NCBI GenBank assembly: GCA_002746605.1 | Contig: PDPT01000043.1 | Location: forward strand, 1-64,000 | Reading direction: 5' to 3' | Length of the DNA: 64,000 nucleotides | Origin: Ignavibacteriota bacterium | GTDB taxonomy: Bacteria > Bacteroidota > Ignavibacteria > Ignavibacteriales > Melioribacteraceae | In this document: one piece after another, positions 9,252 through 17,687 of the stretch | How the letters are laid out: every line of letters begins with the position of its first letter | Numbering within the stretch: position 1 is the stretch's first letter | The notes under the pieces: model-generated | The model's input: only the letters and a program-made list of their open reading frames with translations | Databases searched by the model: none | Told to the model about the DNA's origin: nothing | Made by a program: the position numbers and the translations under genes

Positions 9252-11858
9252 TCAGAAATTCATGCCAATACTAAAATACTTTGCTATAGTTTCAGACGAG
9301 CCGGCTATTGTAACCGAAAATGAAATGGAATCATCTATAAAAGAAAACCAAAGTCCTCCTCCGTAAGAAGAATGCCATTTTTGTGAATCCACATAAATAT
9401 CATCAAACACTCGTCCTGTTTCAATTAAGGAATGAAAACCTAATTTGCCCGGAACAATTATTTTTAAAGGGAATAAAAGTGTTCTCAATTCAAATTGTCC
9501 AAAAATCCCGGCATCCCCGGCAAAACGTCTTCTTGTATATCCCCTCAAATTATCTATCCCACCAAGAAAAATTGATTGAAAAAAAGGATAATCACCAAAT
9601 ACAATTCCCCCGCCTGCTCTAAAGGAAAGTGTAAATTCAGTGAATGAATATAATGTAGTAAAAAATGCGGCATCACCTTCAATTTTATGGAATGTTTTTT
9701 TATTACTTAATACATTTAAAAATGTAGAATACTTAAAATTTCCATAAAAACCATTTCTGGGATAGTATTTGTTATCAGTTAAATCGAAATTAAAATTTGC
9801 AAAAAACTCCAATAATTTAAAATTGTTCAAGCCATACTTACTTTGGAAAGAATTCAAAAGTTCTTTATTAAAAGGTTTAAGATTAGAATATCTATAATTC
9901 ATACCTATTCCACCTTTAACATTCCCAAAAAAATTTAAATATACAGCTGATTGAATTTTAAATAATTCTTGATCTAATCTGTAAAATTCTGATTTATCAA
10001 GTTGTTTTTTATAGGTAGTTTCATTCCCAAAACCGTAAAACTGTGTGAATAAAAGTGCTGATCTAGAAATATTGAGAGTAATATTCCCTCCTCTAATCAG
10101 AGAGTTAAAAACAGAACTGAACTCAAACGAAAAACTTTTTGGTTTTGTGGAAAAAACGATAGAAGGCTTCAAGTAGTACTCATAGGGAACCATTCTAAAA
10201 TTATATTTATAAAAATCAATTCCGCTGCCTATTCTTAAACCATCACTGCTGTTGTATGAAATGGAAGGCAGAAAAAAAGATGTAGAACCTCTATTTCTCG
10301 ATTTCGGTTCGTATTTTTCTGTGTACGTTTTTGCTTCGGGATATTTCTCATCGTTAAAATATGTAGATGCACCTTTTTTTACTTTGGTCTTTTTTCCTGA
10401 ATCATAAAATTCGGTTTTTCTTTCGGGATAAGGAATTGGTAAAAAATTTAAAAGGCAGCCATTAACTTTAGAGTTATCTGTAAACTTGTCTTTTCCTTTT
10501 CCGCCAATAACTCTTACCAAAGGAGAATCATCAACATCTCCCGTAATTATTGTTTTATCATCTCCATCTAAAAGAAACACTCTAATTTCTTTTGTTATTG
10601 AATTATCAAAAACTTTATGATAAAGAAGCATCTTCTTTGAATTTCTTTTTTTCTTTGAATAAATTGTTACGCTAGTTTGAGAATCATTTATTCTATTAAC
10701 ACTCAGAATATCATCTTTGTTTGTTCCATAAATATCAACAACTTTGTTGATTAAGTTGTAATATTCTGTGGCAAAATCAGGTAATAAATCTCTACGGGAT
10801 TTTAATTTTTCAATAATTTCATTACCTGCAATTTTAAAATGTTCTATGGGTAAAATTTTAACTGCATTTTCTATTACAGCATCAGTTAACTTATTTTTGA
10901 TAAAGTTTGCTATTGAATCACATTCAGCTTTCGTGATTTCAGTTAAAAATCTTCTATCAATATATCTTCCGCTCCAAGTAATTTTTTCTACTTCGGGATA
11001 TTCATAATCAAAATGAACAAATTGAGGAGTATAATATTCTGCAATTGATGGGCCTACTCCGTCCCACTTTGCAAAAACTTGGTCCCTATCTCTTGGAATT
11101 GGTTCCCAAAAAGATTTATCTTCCATTTTATATCTTGCCCATTTCCATTGGTCAGTATGTCTATCCCAATCACCAATTAGAGCATCAACCAATCTTGCTT
11201 TTAAATAATCGATATCATTAACTTTTTCATTTCTTTTTTCAGCTAATCTATCGAATAGTTTATAAGTACTTTTTATTTTATTTGCACCTTTAAATTCTAA
11301 GTCTTCATTAACATCAGGATGTATTTCAATCATTCCCAACACACCACCAAAATCTTTTCTAAATTCATTTAGCTTTGGATCATCGGGCATATAAACTAAA
11401 TAAGGTTTAGCTTGAAGAATTCCTAACTCGGTCAAGATTGGTGCAGCTATTAGAGCCGCAAGAGGATTTGAAGAACTAATTTGATCTTGAAAAATATCAG
11501 CTACAAAGGTTTCTCTTAATACTTTAGGTAAAACTTTAGAAGGATCTTTGTCCATTGACCTAAATTTCCAAATGTGTTTATCTTTACCCATTAGTCTTAA
11601 TGATTTTGTTTGAAATCCACCACCTCTTTTTAATGGTATTAAACCTCCGGCAAATTTATTAAGATTTAATATTTCAACTTTAATAGGAGTAGCCCAAATA
11701 TTCCGCCAATGTTTACCGAAGAAGAAATTATGAATACTTCCTGCTTTGTACTGTGCTCCCGGTATTATTTCTATATATTCTTTTTTATAATTATTTTGAC
11801 CAAATGAAATTATGGAAATGAAAAAAACAAAAAGTAAAATTGTTTTGAAAAATTTCAT
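9252..11858 (-). CDS. Outer-membrane protein: periplasmic kinase-like domain plus Omp85/BamA-like barrel
   Basis: 868 aa with a signal peptide (MKFFKTILLFVFFISIISFG, then QNN). The N-terminal half carries LRLMGKDKHIWKFRSMDKDP, then VDALIGDWDRHTDQW (GDWDRH at 229-234) and IPRDRDQVFAKWDG (255-265). By my reading these resemble the catalytic DRH and metal-binding loops of Fam20/HipA/CotH-type atypical kinases. The C-terminal third is rich in alternating beta strands and contains GGIDNLRGYTRRRFAGD, matching the RGY/RGF motif of Omp85 barrels, and it ends in Phe (SIGMNF), as barrels often do. It overlaps the upstream lipoprotein gene by 4 bp (ATGA) and lies 40 bp before the HD-PycTM gene. Kinase activity is unproven; the barrel assignment is firmer. 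Confidence 0.8.
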   Translation of the reverse strand: MKFFKTILLFVFFISIISFGQNNYKKEYIEIIPGAQYKAGSIHNFFFGKHWRNIWATPIKVEILNLNKFAGGLIPLKRGGGFQTKSLRLMGKDKHIWKFRSMDKDPSKVLPKVLRETFVADIFQDQISSSNPLAALIAAPILTELGILQAKPYLVYMPDDPKLNEFRKDFGGVLGMIEIHPDVNEDLEFKGANKIKSTYKLFDRLAEKRNEKVNDIDYLKARLVDALIGDWDRHTDQWKWARYKMEDKSFWEPIPRDRDQVFAKWDGVGPSIAEYYTPQFVHFDYEYPEVEKITWSGRYIDRRFLTEITKAECDSIANFIKNKLTDAVIENAVKILPIEHFKIAGNEIIEKLKSRRDLLPDFATEYYNLINKVVDIYGTNKDDILSVNRINDSQTSVTIYSKKKRNSKKMLLYHKVFDNSITKEIRVFLLDGDDKTIITGDVDDSPLVRVIGGKGKDKFTDNSKVNGCLLNFLPIPYPERKTEFYDSGKKTKVKKGASTYFNDEKYPEAKTYTEKYEPKSRNRGSTSFFLPSISYNSSDGLRIGSGIDFYKYNFRMVPYEYYLKPSIVFSTKPKSFSFEFSSVFNSLIRGGNITLNISRSALLFTQFYGFGNETTYKKQLDKSEFYRLDQELFKIQSAVYLNFFGNVKGGIGMNYRYSNLKPFNKELLNSFQSKYGLNNFKLLEFFANFNFDLTDNKYYPRNGFYGNFKYSTFLNVLSNKKTFHKIEGDAAFFTTLYSFTEFTLSFRAGGGIVFGDYPFFQSIFLGGIDNLRGYTRRRFAGDAGIFGQFELRTLLFPLKIIVPGKLGFHSLIETGRVFDDIYVDSQKWHSSYGGGLWFSFIDDSISFSVTIAGSSETIAKYFSIGMNF

Positions 11859-12748
11859 TGTGTATCCATTTTTGTTATTTCATATTTTGTTAAAGTAGGT
11901 TTTTTACCTGCAGCTTCGTCACTAATTAGTAAAGAGTAATCTTTAAGTATAGTTATTCCCTCGGGTTGACGATGAATTTTTTCTTTTAATTTAAATGCAC
12001 TAATTATTTTTCCTGACTTACTTAGTTCAACAATAGAATTTTCTTTTTTTGCAGAAATAATTAAATAATGCCCATTAAGTGGATGTTTGGTAATTCCTGA
12101 TGGATAAAAATCTTTTATTCCAAAGTTCTCTTTTAATTCCTTAAGAGATATAATAAAAACAGGCGTTTTCATTACTTTCAAATTTTCGAAAGAATATAAA
12201 TAAACAGTTCTGCTATTTTTGTATTTTTTACCGGAATATTCTTTGGGTAAGATTAATAATCCATTTAACTCTTCATCATAAAATAAACCTTCTATTTCAA
12301 ACTTATTAGAAAATGGTAACTTAATTACATTGAATTTAACAGCTGAATAATTTTCTCCTTCATTAAATTTATATAAATTCCCATTACTTGTAATAACATA
12401 TATATTTTGTTTTGTAACGGTAATTCCTTCAAAATCTCCTTTTATTGCAAGATTGTTTAGAGAAAAGCTTTTTATAATTTTTCCGTTGTTAGGATTAAGC
12501 TCAAAGATAATTCCTATCTCATCGTTTACAGCAAAAATATTCCCTTTGCTTGATAATGTAAGCCCGGAAATTTCATTGAGTTTTGAAGTAATTTCTATTT
12601 GATTTGGTTTATCGAAATTATAATAATTTAAAATTGATTTTTTTGTATCGTTATTATTTTTAACTTTATTTTCTGTGCAGAAAGAAAATAGTACGGCAAA
12701 CCAAATTAGAAAAAGGGTATTCATTATTTTTCTATGATTTAATTTCAA
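11855..12748 (-). CDS. SdiA-regulated-like beta-propeller, probable lipoprotein
   Basis: 297 aa. A hydrophobic N-terminus ends in LFSFC before a Lys/Asn-rich stretch, which is a weak lipobox. The body reads EISGLTLSSKGNIFAVNDEIG, FEGITVTKQNIYVITSNGNLYKF, FEIEGLFYDEELNGLLILPK, PSGITKHPLNGHYLIISA and RQPEGITILKDYSLLISDEA. These are repeated propeller blades of the SdiA-regulated (PF06977-like) family, related to phytase-type propellers. The start in the track is TTG at 12748, 5 bp after the cyclase stop; an in-frame ATG at 12724 would give a shorter signal sequence, and no Shine-Dalgarno sequence decides between them. Its stop overlaps the next start (ATGA), so translation is probably coupled. 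Ligand unknown. Confidence 0.75.
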   Translation of the reverse strand: MKLNHRKIMNTLFLIWFAVLFSFCTENKVKNNNDTKKSILNYYNFDKPNQIEITSKLNEISGLTLSSKGNIFAVNDEIGIIFELNPNNGKIIKSFSLNNLAIKGDFEGITVTKQNIYVITSNGNLYKFNEGENYSAVKFNVIKLPFSNKFEIEGLFYDEELNGLLILPKEYSGKKYKNSRTVYLYSFENLKVMKTPVFIISLKELKENFGIKDFYPSGITKHPLNGHYLIISAKKENSIVELSKSGKIISAFKLKEKIHRQPEGITILKDYSLLISDEAAGKKPTLTKYEITKMDTQ

Positions 12749-12753
12749 TTCTA

Positions 12754-14280
12754 TTACTTTAAGAATATTTTATTTGATGATGAAGTAATATTAACAATAT
12801 ATTTTTGTTCTTTATGATAAACTAACTTAACTACTTTACCGTATATTTCTTCGTTAGAATTTTTGTTAAACATAATCTTTAAGTTATCTAACTTGTCTAA
12901 CTTAGTATCTGATTTAAGTTCAAAATATTTTTCAGATATTTTTGTAACTCTGCCAATACAAATTTCATCATAAATATCTTTTTCTCTAAAAACACTAAAA
13001 GTAATTTTAATCGGAGTATCCAAAACTTGCCATTCAATATCCTTTTTCTCTAACCTTACATTATATTTCCCTTGAATCCCTGTTACATCAAAAATATTTA
13101 TAGGTTTATTTAATCCCTTTGGCATTACTTTTTCCGTATCGCTTATTTCTAAGATATTTTCACACTCTTTATAAGTATTTTCTGAAATTAATATTTGTCC
13201 GCCAATTGTGTAAGATTCAATCCTAGAAGTTAAGTTTACATCTTTACCAACCACACCATATTTTGCTCTTTTATCAGAGCCTATGTTTCCAACAACAACT
13301 TCGCCGGTATTAATTGCAATGCCTATTTCTAATTCAGGATAACCGTTAGTTTTGTTAAGAACATTTACTTGTTTCATTGCTTTTTGCATTTCCAGGGCAC
13401 ATGCAACTGCTCTTTGAGAGTCATCACTTTCTGAATAAGGTGCACCAAAAATTACTAGAATAGCATCACCGATAAACTCATCAATTGTTCCATTATATTT
13501 TAGAATTATTTCGGTCATAGTTTCTAAATAATCATTTAGAATTGCTATTACATTTTCGGCAGGCAGATTTTCACTTATTTTTGTAAAACCTCGTATATCA
13601 CTCATCAGTATTGTTACTTTTCTTTTTTCGCCGCCAAGTTTTAATCCTTCGGGTGTTTCCAAAATATTATTGACAACGTTATCTGATAAATATTTCCCAA
13701 ACGTTTTTTTAATAAATTGATTTTTTCTTTCAAGATTTTTTTCAGCTTTTATTGCTGCTTGTACATAATAATTTGTTAGAAAAGCAATAGCTATCATTAA
13801 ACCTGCACTTGCACTCAAGTGAAACAATTGTCGGTGTATGTCGGATAATGTATAAACTTGTGCATTTTTCAAAAAGAAATATAAGCCTTCATAAGAAAGA
13901 ATTATAATCATAAGCATTATAATTCTAATTTTGTTTGACCAATAAATATTGAAAAAAGTCAAACCAATTAAGTAGAAAAGAAGATATTGAAATCCAAACC
14001 CCCAACCCAAAAAAATAATTCCAATAATTTGATGAATAAATAGTGCGGTAAAGACTATTGAGAATGCTATATTATATTTTCCTTTTTTATTTAATGTCTG
14101 TGCAATAATAAATGCAGGGATACTGTATAAAATATTAAACCACATTAATTCTTTAATACTTATTAAATAAAAAATTACTGCTAAAATACTATGTACAATA
14201 AGACCTATTAAATATGCGCCTTGTGTTATTATAAAGAATCTGCCGTGGCTTGATGTATCTCGCGAAAAAATAGTTTTCAT
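12754..14280 (-). CDS. Membrane-anchored class III nucleotide cyclase
   Basis: 508 aa. About six transmembrane helices fill residues 15-175, followed by a short coiled region and the cyclase domain (about 218-400). Metal-binding Asp residues are present in ILMSDIRGFT (D228) and FIGDAILVIFGAP (D272), as are the transition-state Asn and Arg in VGKDVNLTSRIES (N349, R353). The two positions that select the base, Lys and Asp/Thr in adenylate cyclases, are Glu268 (IDEFIG) and Gly342 (KYGVVG). The tail (about 405-508: GRVTKISEKYFELKS, IYGKVVKL, YIVNITS) resembles a PilZ-like beta domain. First gene of the operon ending in the PycTM effector. Product nucleotide unknown; it could also be an ordinary signalling cyclase. 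Confidence 0.9.
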   Translation of the reverse strand: MKTIFSRDTSSHGRFFIITQGAYLIGLIVHSILAVIFYLISIKELMWFNILYSIPAFIIAQTLNKKGKYNIAFSIVFTALFIHQIIGIIFLGWGFGFQYLLFYLIGLTFFNIYWSNKIRIIMLMIIILSYEGLYFFLKNAQVYTLSDIHRQLFHLSASAGLMIAIAFLTNYYVQAAIKAEKNLERKNQFIKKTFGKYLSDNVVNNILETPEGLKLGGEKRKVTILMSDIRGFTKISENLPAENVIAILNDYLETMTEIILKYNGTIDEFIGDAILVIFGAPYSESDDSQRAVACALEMQKAMKQVNVLNKTNGYPELEIGIAINTGEVVVGNIGSDKRAKYGVVGKDVNLTSRIESYTIGGQILISENTYKECENILEISDTEKVMPKGLNKPINIFDVTGIQGKYNVRLEKKDIEWQVLDTPIKITFSVFREKDIYDEICIGRVTKISEKYFELKSDTKLDKLDNLKIMFNKNSNEEIYGKVVKLVYHKEQKYIVNITSSSNKIFLK

Positions 14281-14369
14281 AGGCTAATAGAACTTATACT
14301 AATGGATCTAATTTAAACAAAATATTTTTCAGTCTCAAAATTAGGAATAAAATTAATTATTTTTTAGGC

Positions 14370-14415
14370 TTAAATATAGATAGTTTATTATCTAACTTCA
14401 GAAATAATAATTTAA
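14370..14415. repeat. 47-nt imperfect direct repeat, copy B (upstream of cyclase)
   Basis: TTAAATATAGATAGTTTATT onward matches copy A at 7760-7806 in the same orientation, with three substitutions and one missing base. It retains the TTATTAT/ATAATAA hairpin. It lies 90 nt before the cyclase start, so the two copies bracket the four-gene operon. Confidence 0.7.
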
Positions 14416-14550
14416 TTTTTTCTACCAAGAAGAAATCTCTTTATATATTTAAGAATACCATTTTTTTAATATAAGAAGATAAGAAAATTAGAGAACTGAT
14501 CAATCCACATTTTGGACTACATTTTCTTTTATATATAAATTGCTTATCAA

Positions 14551-14579
14551 TAAAAAAACCCCGACATCTCTGTCGGGGC
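14551..14579 (-). terminator. Strong Rho-independent terminator of the hsp20-dnaK-hsp20 operon
   Basis: On the minus strand an 8-bp perfect GC-rich stem (CCCCGACA/TGTCGGGG, loop of four) is followed by seven T. It lies 23 nt past the hsp20 stop at 14602. Confidence 0.92.
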
Positions 14580-14601
14580 TAATGGGTAATTTTTTAACTA
14601 T

Positions 14602-14994
14602 TTATTTAATTTCTATAGTTCTCGGTTTTACCCTTTCTAATTTAGGTAGAGTAACGTACAATCTTCCGTTTTCCATTTTGGCATCTATTTTATCACTGTT
14701 TACACTATCAGCAAGTTTGAATTTAATGTAATAATTACTCGAATCAATTTCTTTCACTATATACTTCTTGCTGATTTCTGCCAAAAAATCGGTTCTTCCC
14801 ATAATTATGAGGCTTTCTTCTTCTACCTTTATTTTAACGTTTTCTTTTGTTACGCCGGGCATATTTGCAACCAAGTTATAATCATCGCTAGTTTCGTAAA
14901 TATCAACCATTGGTGCTATCCACGATTCTTTTTCAATTGCATCTTCCCAGCTACGGGTTTCGTTAACTTTTACGAGATCTTTTGTTTCTTCCAT
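14602..14994 (-). CDS. Small heat-shock protein (Hsp20/alpha-crystallin family), divergent
   Basis: 130 aa. An alpha-crystallin domain spans most of the protein: MVDIYETSDDYNLVANMPGV, VTKENVKIKVEEESLIIMG and MENGRLYVTLPKLE correspond to the usual strands and the A-x-x-x-x-G-x-L region, here ENGRLYVTL. It ends with RTIEIK and has no long C-terminal extension. ATP-independent holdase that would hand clients to DnaK. It starts 22 bp after dnaK with a GGAG Shine-Dalgarno sequence and is followed by a strong terminator. It is clearly different from the other Hsp20 at 17028-17462, so the two are not a recent duplication. Confidence 0.92.
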   Translation of the reverse strand: MEETKDLVKVNETRSWEDAIEKESWIAPMVDIYETSDDYNLVANMPGVTKENVKIKVEEESLIIMGRTDFLAEISKKYIVKEIDSSNYYIKFKLADSVNSDKIDAKMENGRLYVTLPKLERVKPRTIEIK

Positions 14995-15016
14995 TTATTA
15001 ATCTCCTTTCTATTTA

Positions 15017-16963
15017 TTATTTATCTTTATTGTCGTCTTCATCAACAACTTCGTAGGAAGCATCTTCTACTTCGCCATCATCTTTTTTAGCTTCTTGCTG
15101 TTGTCCGCCGGCATTTTGTTCTTGTCCAGGTTGAGGACCTGCTCCCGGTTGACCTTGAGCACCAGGTTGTTGATATAAGTTTTGTGCAACTTCTCCCCAT
15201 ACTTTATTCAGTTGGTCAGTTGCTGATTTGATTGCATCAGTATTATCAGTTTTAAGTGCTTCTTCAACTTTAGTAATTTCAGCTTCAAGTTTTGCTTTTG
15301 CATCAGCAGGAACTTTATCTTTTAATTCTTCAAGTTGTTTTTTAGTTTGGAAAACCAAATTATCAGCATTATTTCTAATATCTACACTTTCTCTTTTCTT
15401 TTTATCTTCAGCAGCATTTTCTTTTGCTTTGTTTTTCATTTCTTCTATTTCTTCTTTTGATAATCCGCTTGAGGATGTTATTCTTATACTTTGCTCTTTA
15501 CCACTTGCTTTATCTTTTGCAGATACATGCATAATTCCGTTTGCATCAATATCAAATGTAACTTCAATTTGAGGAACTCCTCTTGGTGCAGGTGGAATAC
15601 CGTCTAAGTGGAATCTTCCAAGTGTTCTGTTATCTGCAGCCATTGATCTTTCACCTTGAAGAATATGAATTTCTACAGAAGGCTGGTTATCGGCAGCAGT
15701 TGAGAAAACTTCACTTTTCTTTGTTGGAATTGTTGTGTTTGCATCTATCAATTTTGTCATTACACTTCCAAGTGTTTCGATACCGAGTGAAAGCGGAGTA
15801 ACATCGAGCAATAATACATCTTTAACATCGCCGGCAAGAACACCACCTTGAATTGCTGCACCAACTGCAACAACTTCATCGGGATTTACACCTCTGTGTG
15901 GTTCTTTTCCAAAAACTCTTTTCACTAATTCCTGAACTTTAGGAACTCTTGTAGAACCACCGACAAGAATTACTTCGTCAATATCGGAAGCTGAAACGCC
16001 TGCATCTTTTATAGCTTGTTCGCAAGGTCCGGCTGATCTTTCAATTAAATCATCTACGAGCTGCTCAAACTTTGCTCTGGTTATTGTAATGTTTAAGTGC
16101 TTTGGTCCGTCTTGTGTTGCAGTAATAAACGGCAGATTAACATCTGTTTGAGATGAAGATGATAATTCAATTTTAGCTTTTTCAGCGCCTTCTTTTAATC
16201 TTTGAAGAGCCATTGGATCTTTTCTTAAATCAATACTTTCTTGCTTGTTGAATTCATCTGCAAGATAATCAATTAATCTTTGATCGAAATCATCACCGCC
16301 AAGATGTGTATCACCATTAGTTGATTTTACTTCAAACACTCCATCACCAAGTTGTAAAATGGAAATATCGAAAGTACCGCCACCAAGATCATAAACTGCA
16401 ACAAGTTGTTCTTTATTTTTCTTATCTAAACCGTAAGCTAATGCGGCAGCTGTCGGTTCGTTAATAATTCTTTTAACTTTCAAGCCTGCAATTTCTCCGG
16501 CATCTTTTGTTGCTTGTCTTTGAGCATCGTTAAAGTAAGCCGGTACAGTAATTACCGCTTCATTTATTTCTGTTCCAAGATGATCTTCAGCAGTTTTTTT
16601 CATTTTTTGCAATACCATTGCACTAATTTCCGGTGGTGAATAAACTCTATCGTTTATTTGGATTCTTGCAGAACCGTTATCGCCGGAAATAACTTTATAC
16701 GGCACTTCATTAATTTCGTTACTTACTTCATCATATCTTCTTCCCATAAATCTTTTTACAGAAAATATTGTGTTATTGGGATTTGTTACCGCTTGACGTT
16801 TAGCCGGCTGACCTACTAACCTATCACCATTCTTAGCAAAACCAATAACGGATGGAGTAGTTCTTCCACCTTCAGAGTTTGGAATTACAACCGGATCGTT
16901 ACCTTCCATTACTGCTACACAAGAGTTTGTTGTTCCTAAATCTATTCCTATTATTTTACCCAT
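15017..16963 (-). CDS. dnaK: Chaperone DnaK (Hsp70)
   Basis: 648 aa, full length. Nucleotide-binding domain signatures: [17 protein letters not shown] at the N-terminus, [16 protein letters not shown], and [16 protein letters not shown]. The substrate-binding domain includes [16 protein letters not shown] and the linker before it. The C-terminal tail is rich in Gly, Gln and Pro ([13 protein letters not shown]) and ends in an acidic stretch comparable to the EEVD-like end. The ATG has GGAG upstream. Neither grpE nor dnaJ is adjacent; the gene lies between two small heat-shock protein genes on the same strand, forming a heat-shock operon. Confidence 0.99.
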   Translation of the reverse strand: MGKIIGIDLGTTNSCVAVMEGNDPVVIPNSEGGRTTPSVIGFAKNGDRLVGQPAKRQAVTNPNNTIFSVKRFMGRRYDEVSNEINEVPYKVISGDNGSARIQINDRVYSPPEISAMVLQKMKKTAEDHLGTEINEAVITVPAYFNDAQRQATKDAGEIAGLKVKRIINEPTAAALAYGLDKKNKEQLVAVYDLGGGTFDISILQLGDGVFEVKSTNGDTHLGGDDFDQRLIDYLADEFNKQESIDLRKDPMALQRLKEGAEKAKIELSSSSQTDVNLPFITATQDGPKHLNITITRAKFEQLVDDLIERSAGPCEQAIKDAGVSASDIDEVILVGGSTRVPKVQELVKRVFGKEPHRGVNPDEVVAVGAAIQGGVLAGDVKDVLLLDVTPLSLGIETLGSVMTKLIDANTTIPTKKSEVFSTAADNQPSVEIHILQGERSMAADNRTLGRFHLDGIPPAPRGVPQIEVTFDIDANGIMHVSAKDKASGKEQSIRITSSSGLSKEEIEEMKNKAKENAAEDKKKRESVDIRNNADNLVFQTKKQLEELKDKVPADAKAKLEAEITKVEEALKTDNTDAIKSATDQLNKVWGEVAQNLYQQPGAQGQPGAGPQPGQEQNAGGQQQEAKKDDGEVEDASYEVVDEDDNKDK

Positions 16964-16988
16964 TTTTATTTTTCTCCTTAATAATTTT

Positions 16989-17009
16989 AGCGGTTCACTA
17001 CGAACCGCT
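16989..17009. other. Perfect hairpin between hsp20 and dnaK
   Basis: AGCGGTTC and GAACCGCT form an 8-bp perfect stem with a 5-nt loop in the 64-nt gap between the two genes. On the transcribed (minus) strand it is followed by AAAATTATT rather than a T-run. A processing or mRNA-stability element, or a weak attenuator, fits better than a full terminator. Confidence 0.65.
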
Positions 17010-17027
17010 TATTTTTGATTTTATATT

Positions 17028-17462
17028 TTACTTAACTTCTATTACTTTTTCTGTTTCTTTTTTTGGTTCTTGTTTATTTAATTTAATCTCTAACATTCCG
17101 TCTTTGAAGTTAGCATCCACATTCTCGGAATCTACTTCCACAGGAAGTGAAAAACTTCTTTTAAATGAACCAAAACTTCTTTCTTCTCTATAATAATTTT
17201 TTTCTTTTTCTTCTGTTACTTTTTTCTTTTCACCTTCTAAAGTTAAAATGTTATCTTGTAATGTTATTTTTAGATTTTCTTTTTGAATTCCCGGTAGTTC
17301 GGCTTCAATGTTAATAGTTTTTTCATCTTCGGAAATATCAATTCGCGGTGAAAATGAATCTTTGCTTAAACTGTTAAATCCGGAAAATTCATCAAAAAAT
17401 CTTTGAAATCTGTTTGAAAAATTATCTAAATCTCTTACAGGTTCAAATCTTAATAGTGTCAT
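17028..17462 (-). CDS. Small heat-shock protein (Hsp20/alpha-crystallin family)
   Basis: 144 aa. Typical bacterial class A layout: MTLLRFEPVRDLDNFSNRFQRFFDEF at the N-terminus, SPRIDISEDEKTINIEAELPG opening the alpha-crystallin domain, GSFKRSFSLPVEVDSENVDA and the closing FKDGMLEIKLNKQEPKK with the conserved GMLEI region. Holdase chaperone. First gene of the hsp20-dnaK-hsp20 operon; its ATG follows AAAGGAG. The region upstream carries several TGTCA/TGACA half-sites that may bind a heat-shock regulator. No CIRCE element (TTAGCACTC-N9-GAGTGCTAA) is seen. Confidence 0.96.
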   Translation of the reverse strand: MTLLRFEPVRDLDNFSNRFQRFFDEFSGFNSLSKDSFSPRIDISEDEKTINIEAELPGIQKENLKITLQDNILTLEGEKKKVTEEKEKNYYREERSFGSFKRSFSLPVEVDSENVDANFKDGMLEIKLNKQEPKKETEKVIEVK

Positions 17463-17593
17463 GGTTAAATCTCCTTTATCTGTTTTGTTAATTTTTTCAT
17501 TAACTTCTAAGCAAAGGTTGTGCCAACTACTATTTTTTCTGTAAGTTATTATAATTAAATAAATTACTGTTATTTTAAAATTTTAATCTCTTT

Positions 17594-17667
17594 TGTCATT
17601 ATGACGCACATATGTCAGTAAGTCGCAAGAACTATTGTTATGTCATTATTTAAGTCAAGATGACATA
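17594..17667. promoter_or_regulatory. Cluster of TGTCA/TGACA inverted repeats between the heat-shock operon and birA
   Basis: Within 74 nt are the 11-mer palindrome GTCATTATGAC (17595-17605), a further TGTCA (17613-17617) and an 8-bp perfect inverted repeat TATGTCAT...ATGACATA (17639-17646 with 17660-17667). The region lies between divergent hsp20 and birA. Probable regulator-binding sites for the heat-shock operon, though birA could share them. The binding protein is not identified. Confidence 0.55.
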
Positions 17668-17687
17668 CTTTTTGGGGAGGAATAATT

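Larger units (their letters stand above)
14281..14601. other. 321-nt intergenic region upstream of the cyclase operon
   Basis: No gene. It contains copy B of the 47-nt repeat (14370-14415) and the heat-shock operon terminator (14551-14579). The promoter of the cyclase operon must lie here, but I see no convincing -35/-10 pair in the AT-rich sequence. Confidence 0.7.

Noticed and set aside
14540-14731. Plus-strand 63-aa ORF spanning the heat-shock terminator
   Set aside because: It crosses the terminator hairpin and runs antisense to the hsp20 gene; a shadow frame.
17463-17687. CIRCE element for HrcA control of the heat-shock operon
   Set aside because: I looked for TTAGCACTC and GAGTGCTAA here and did not find them.
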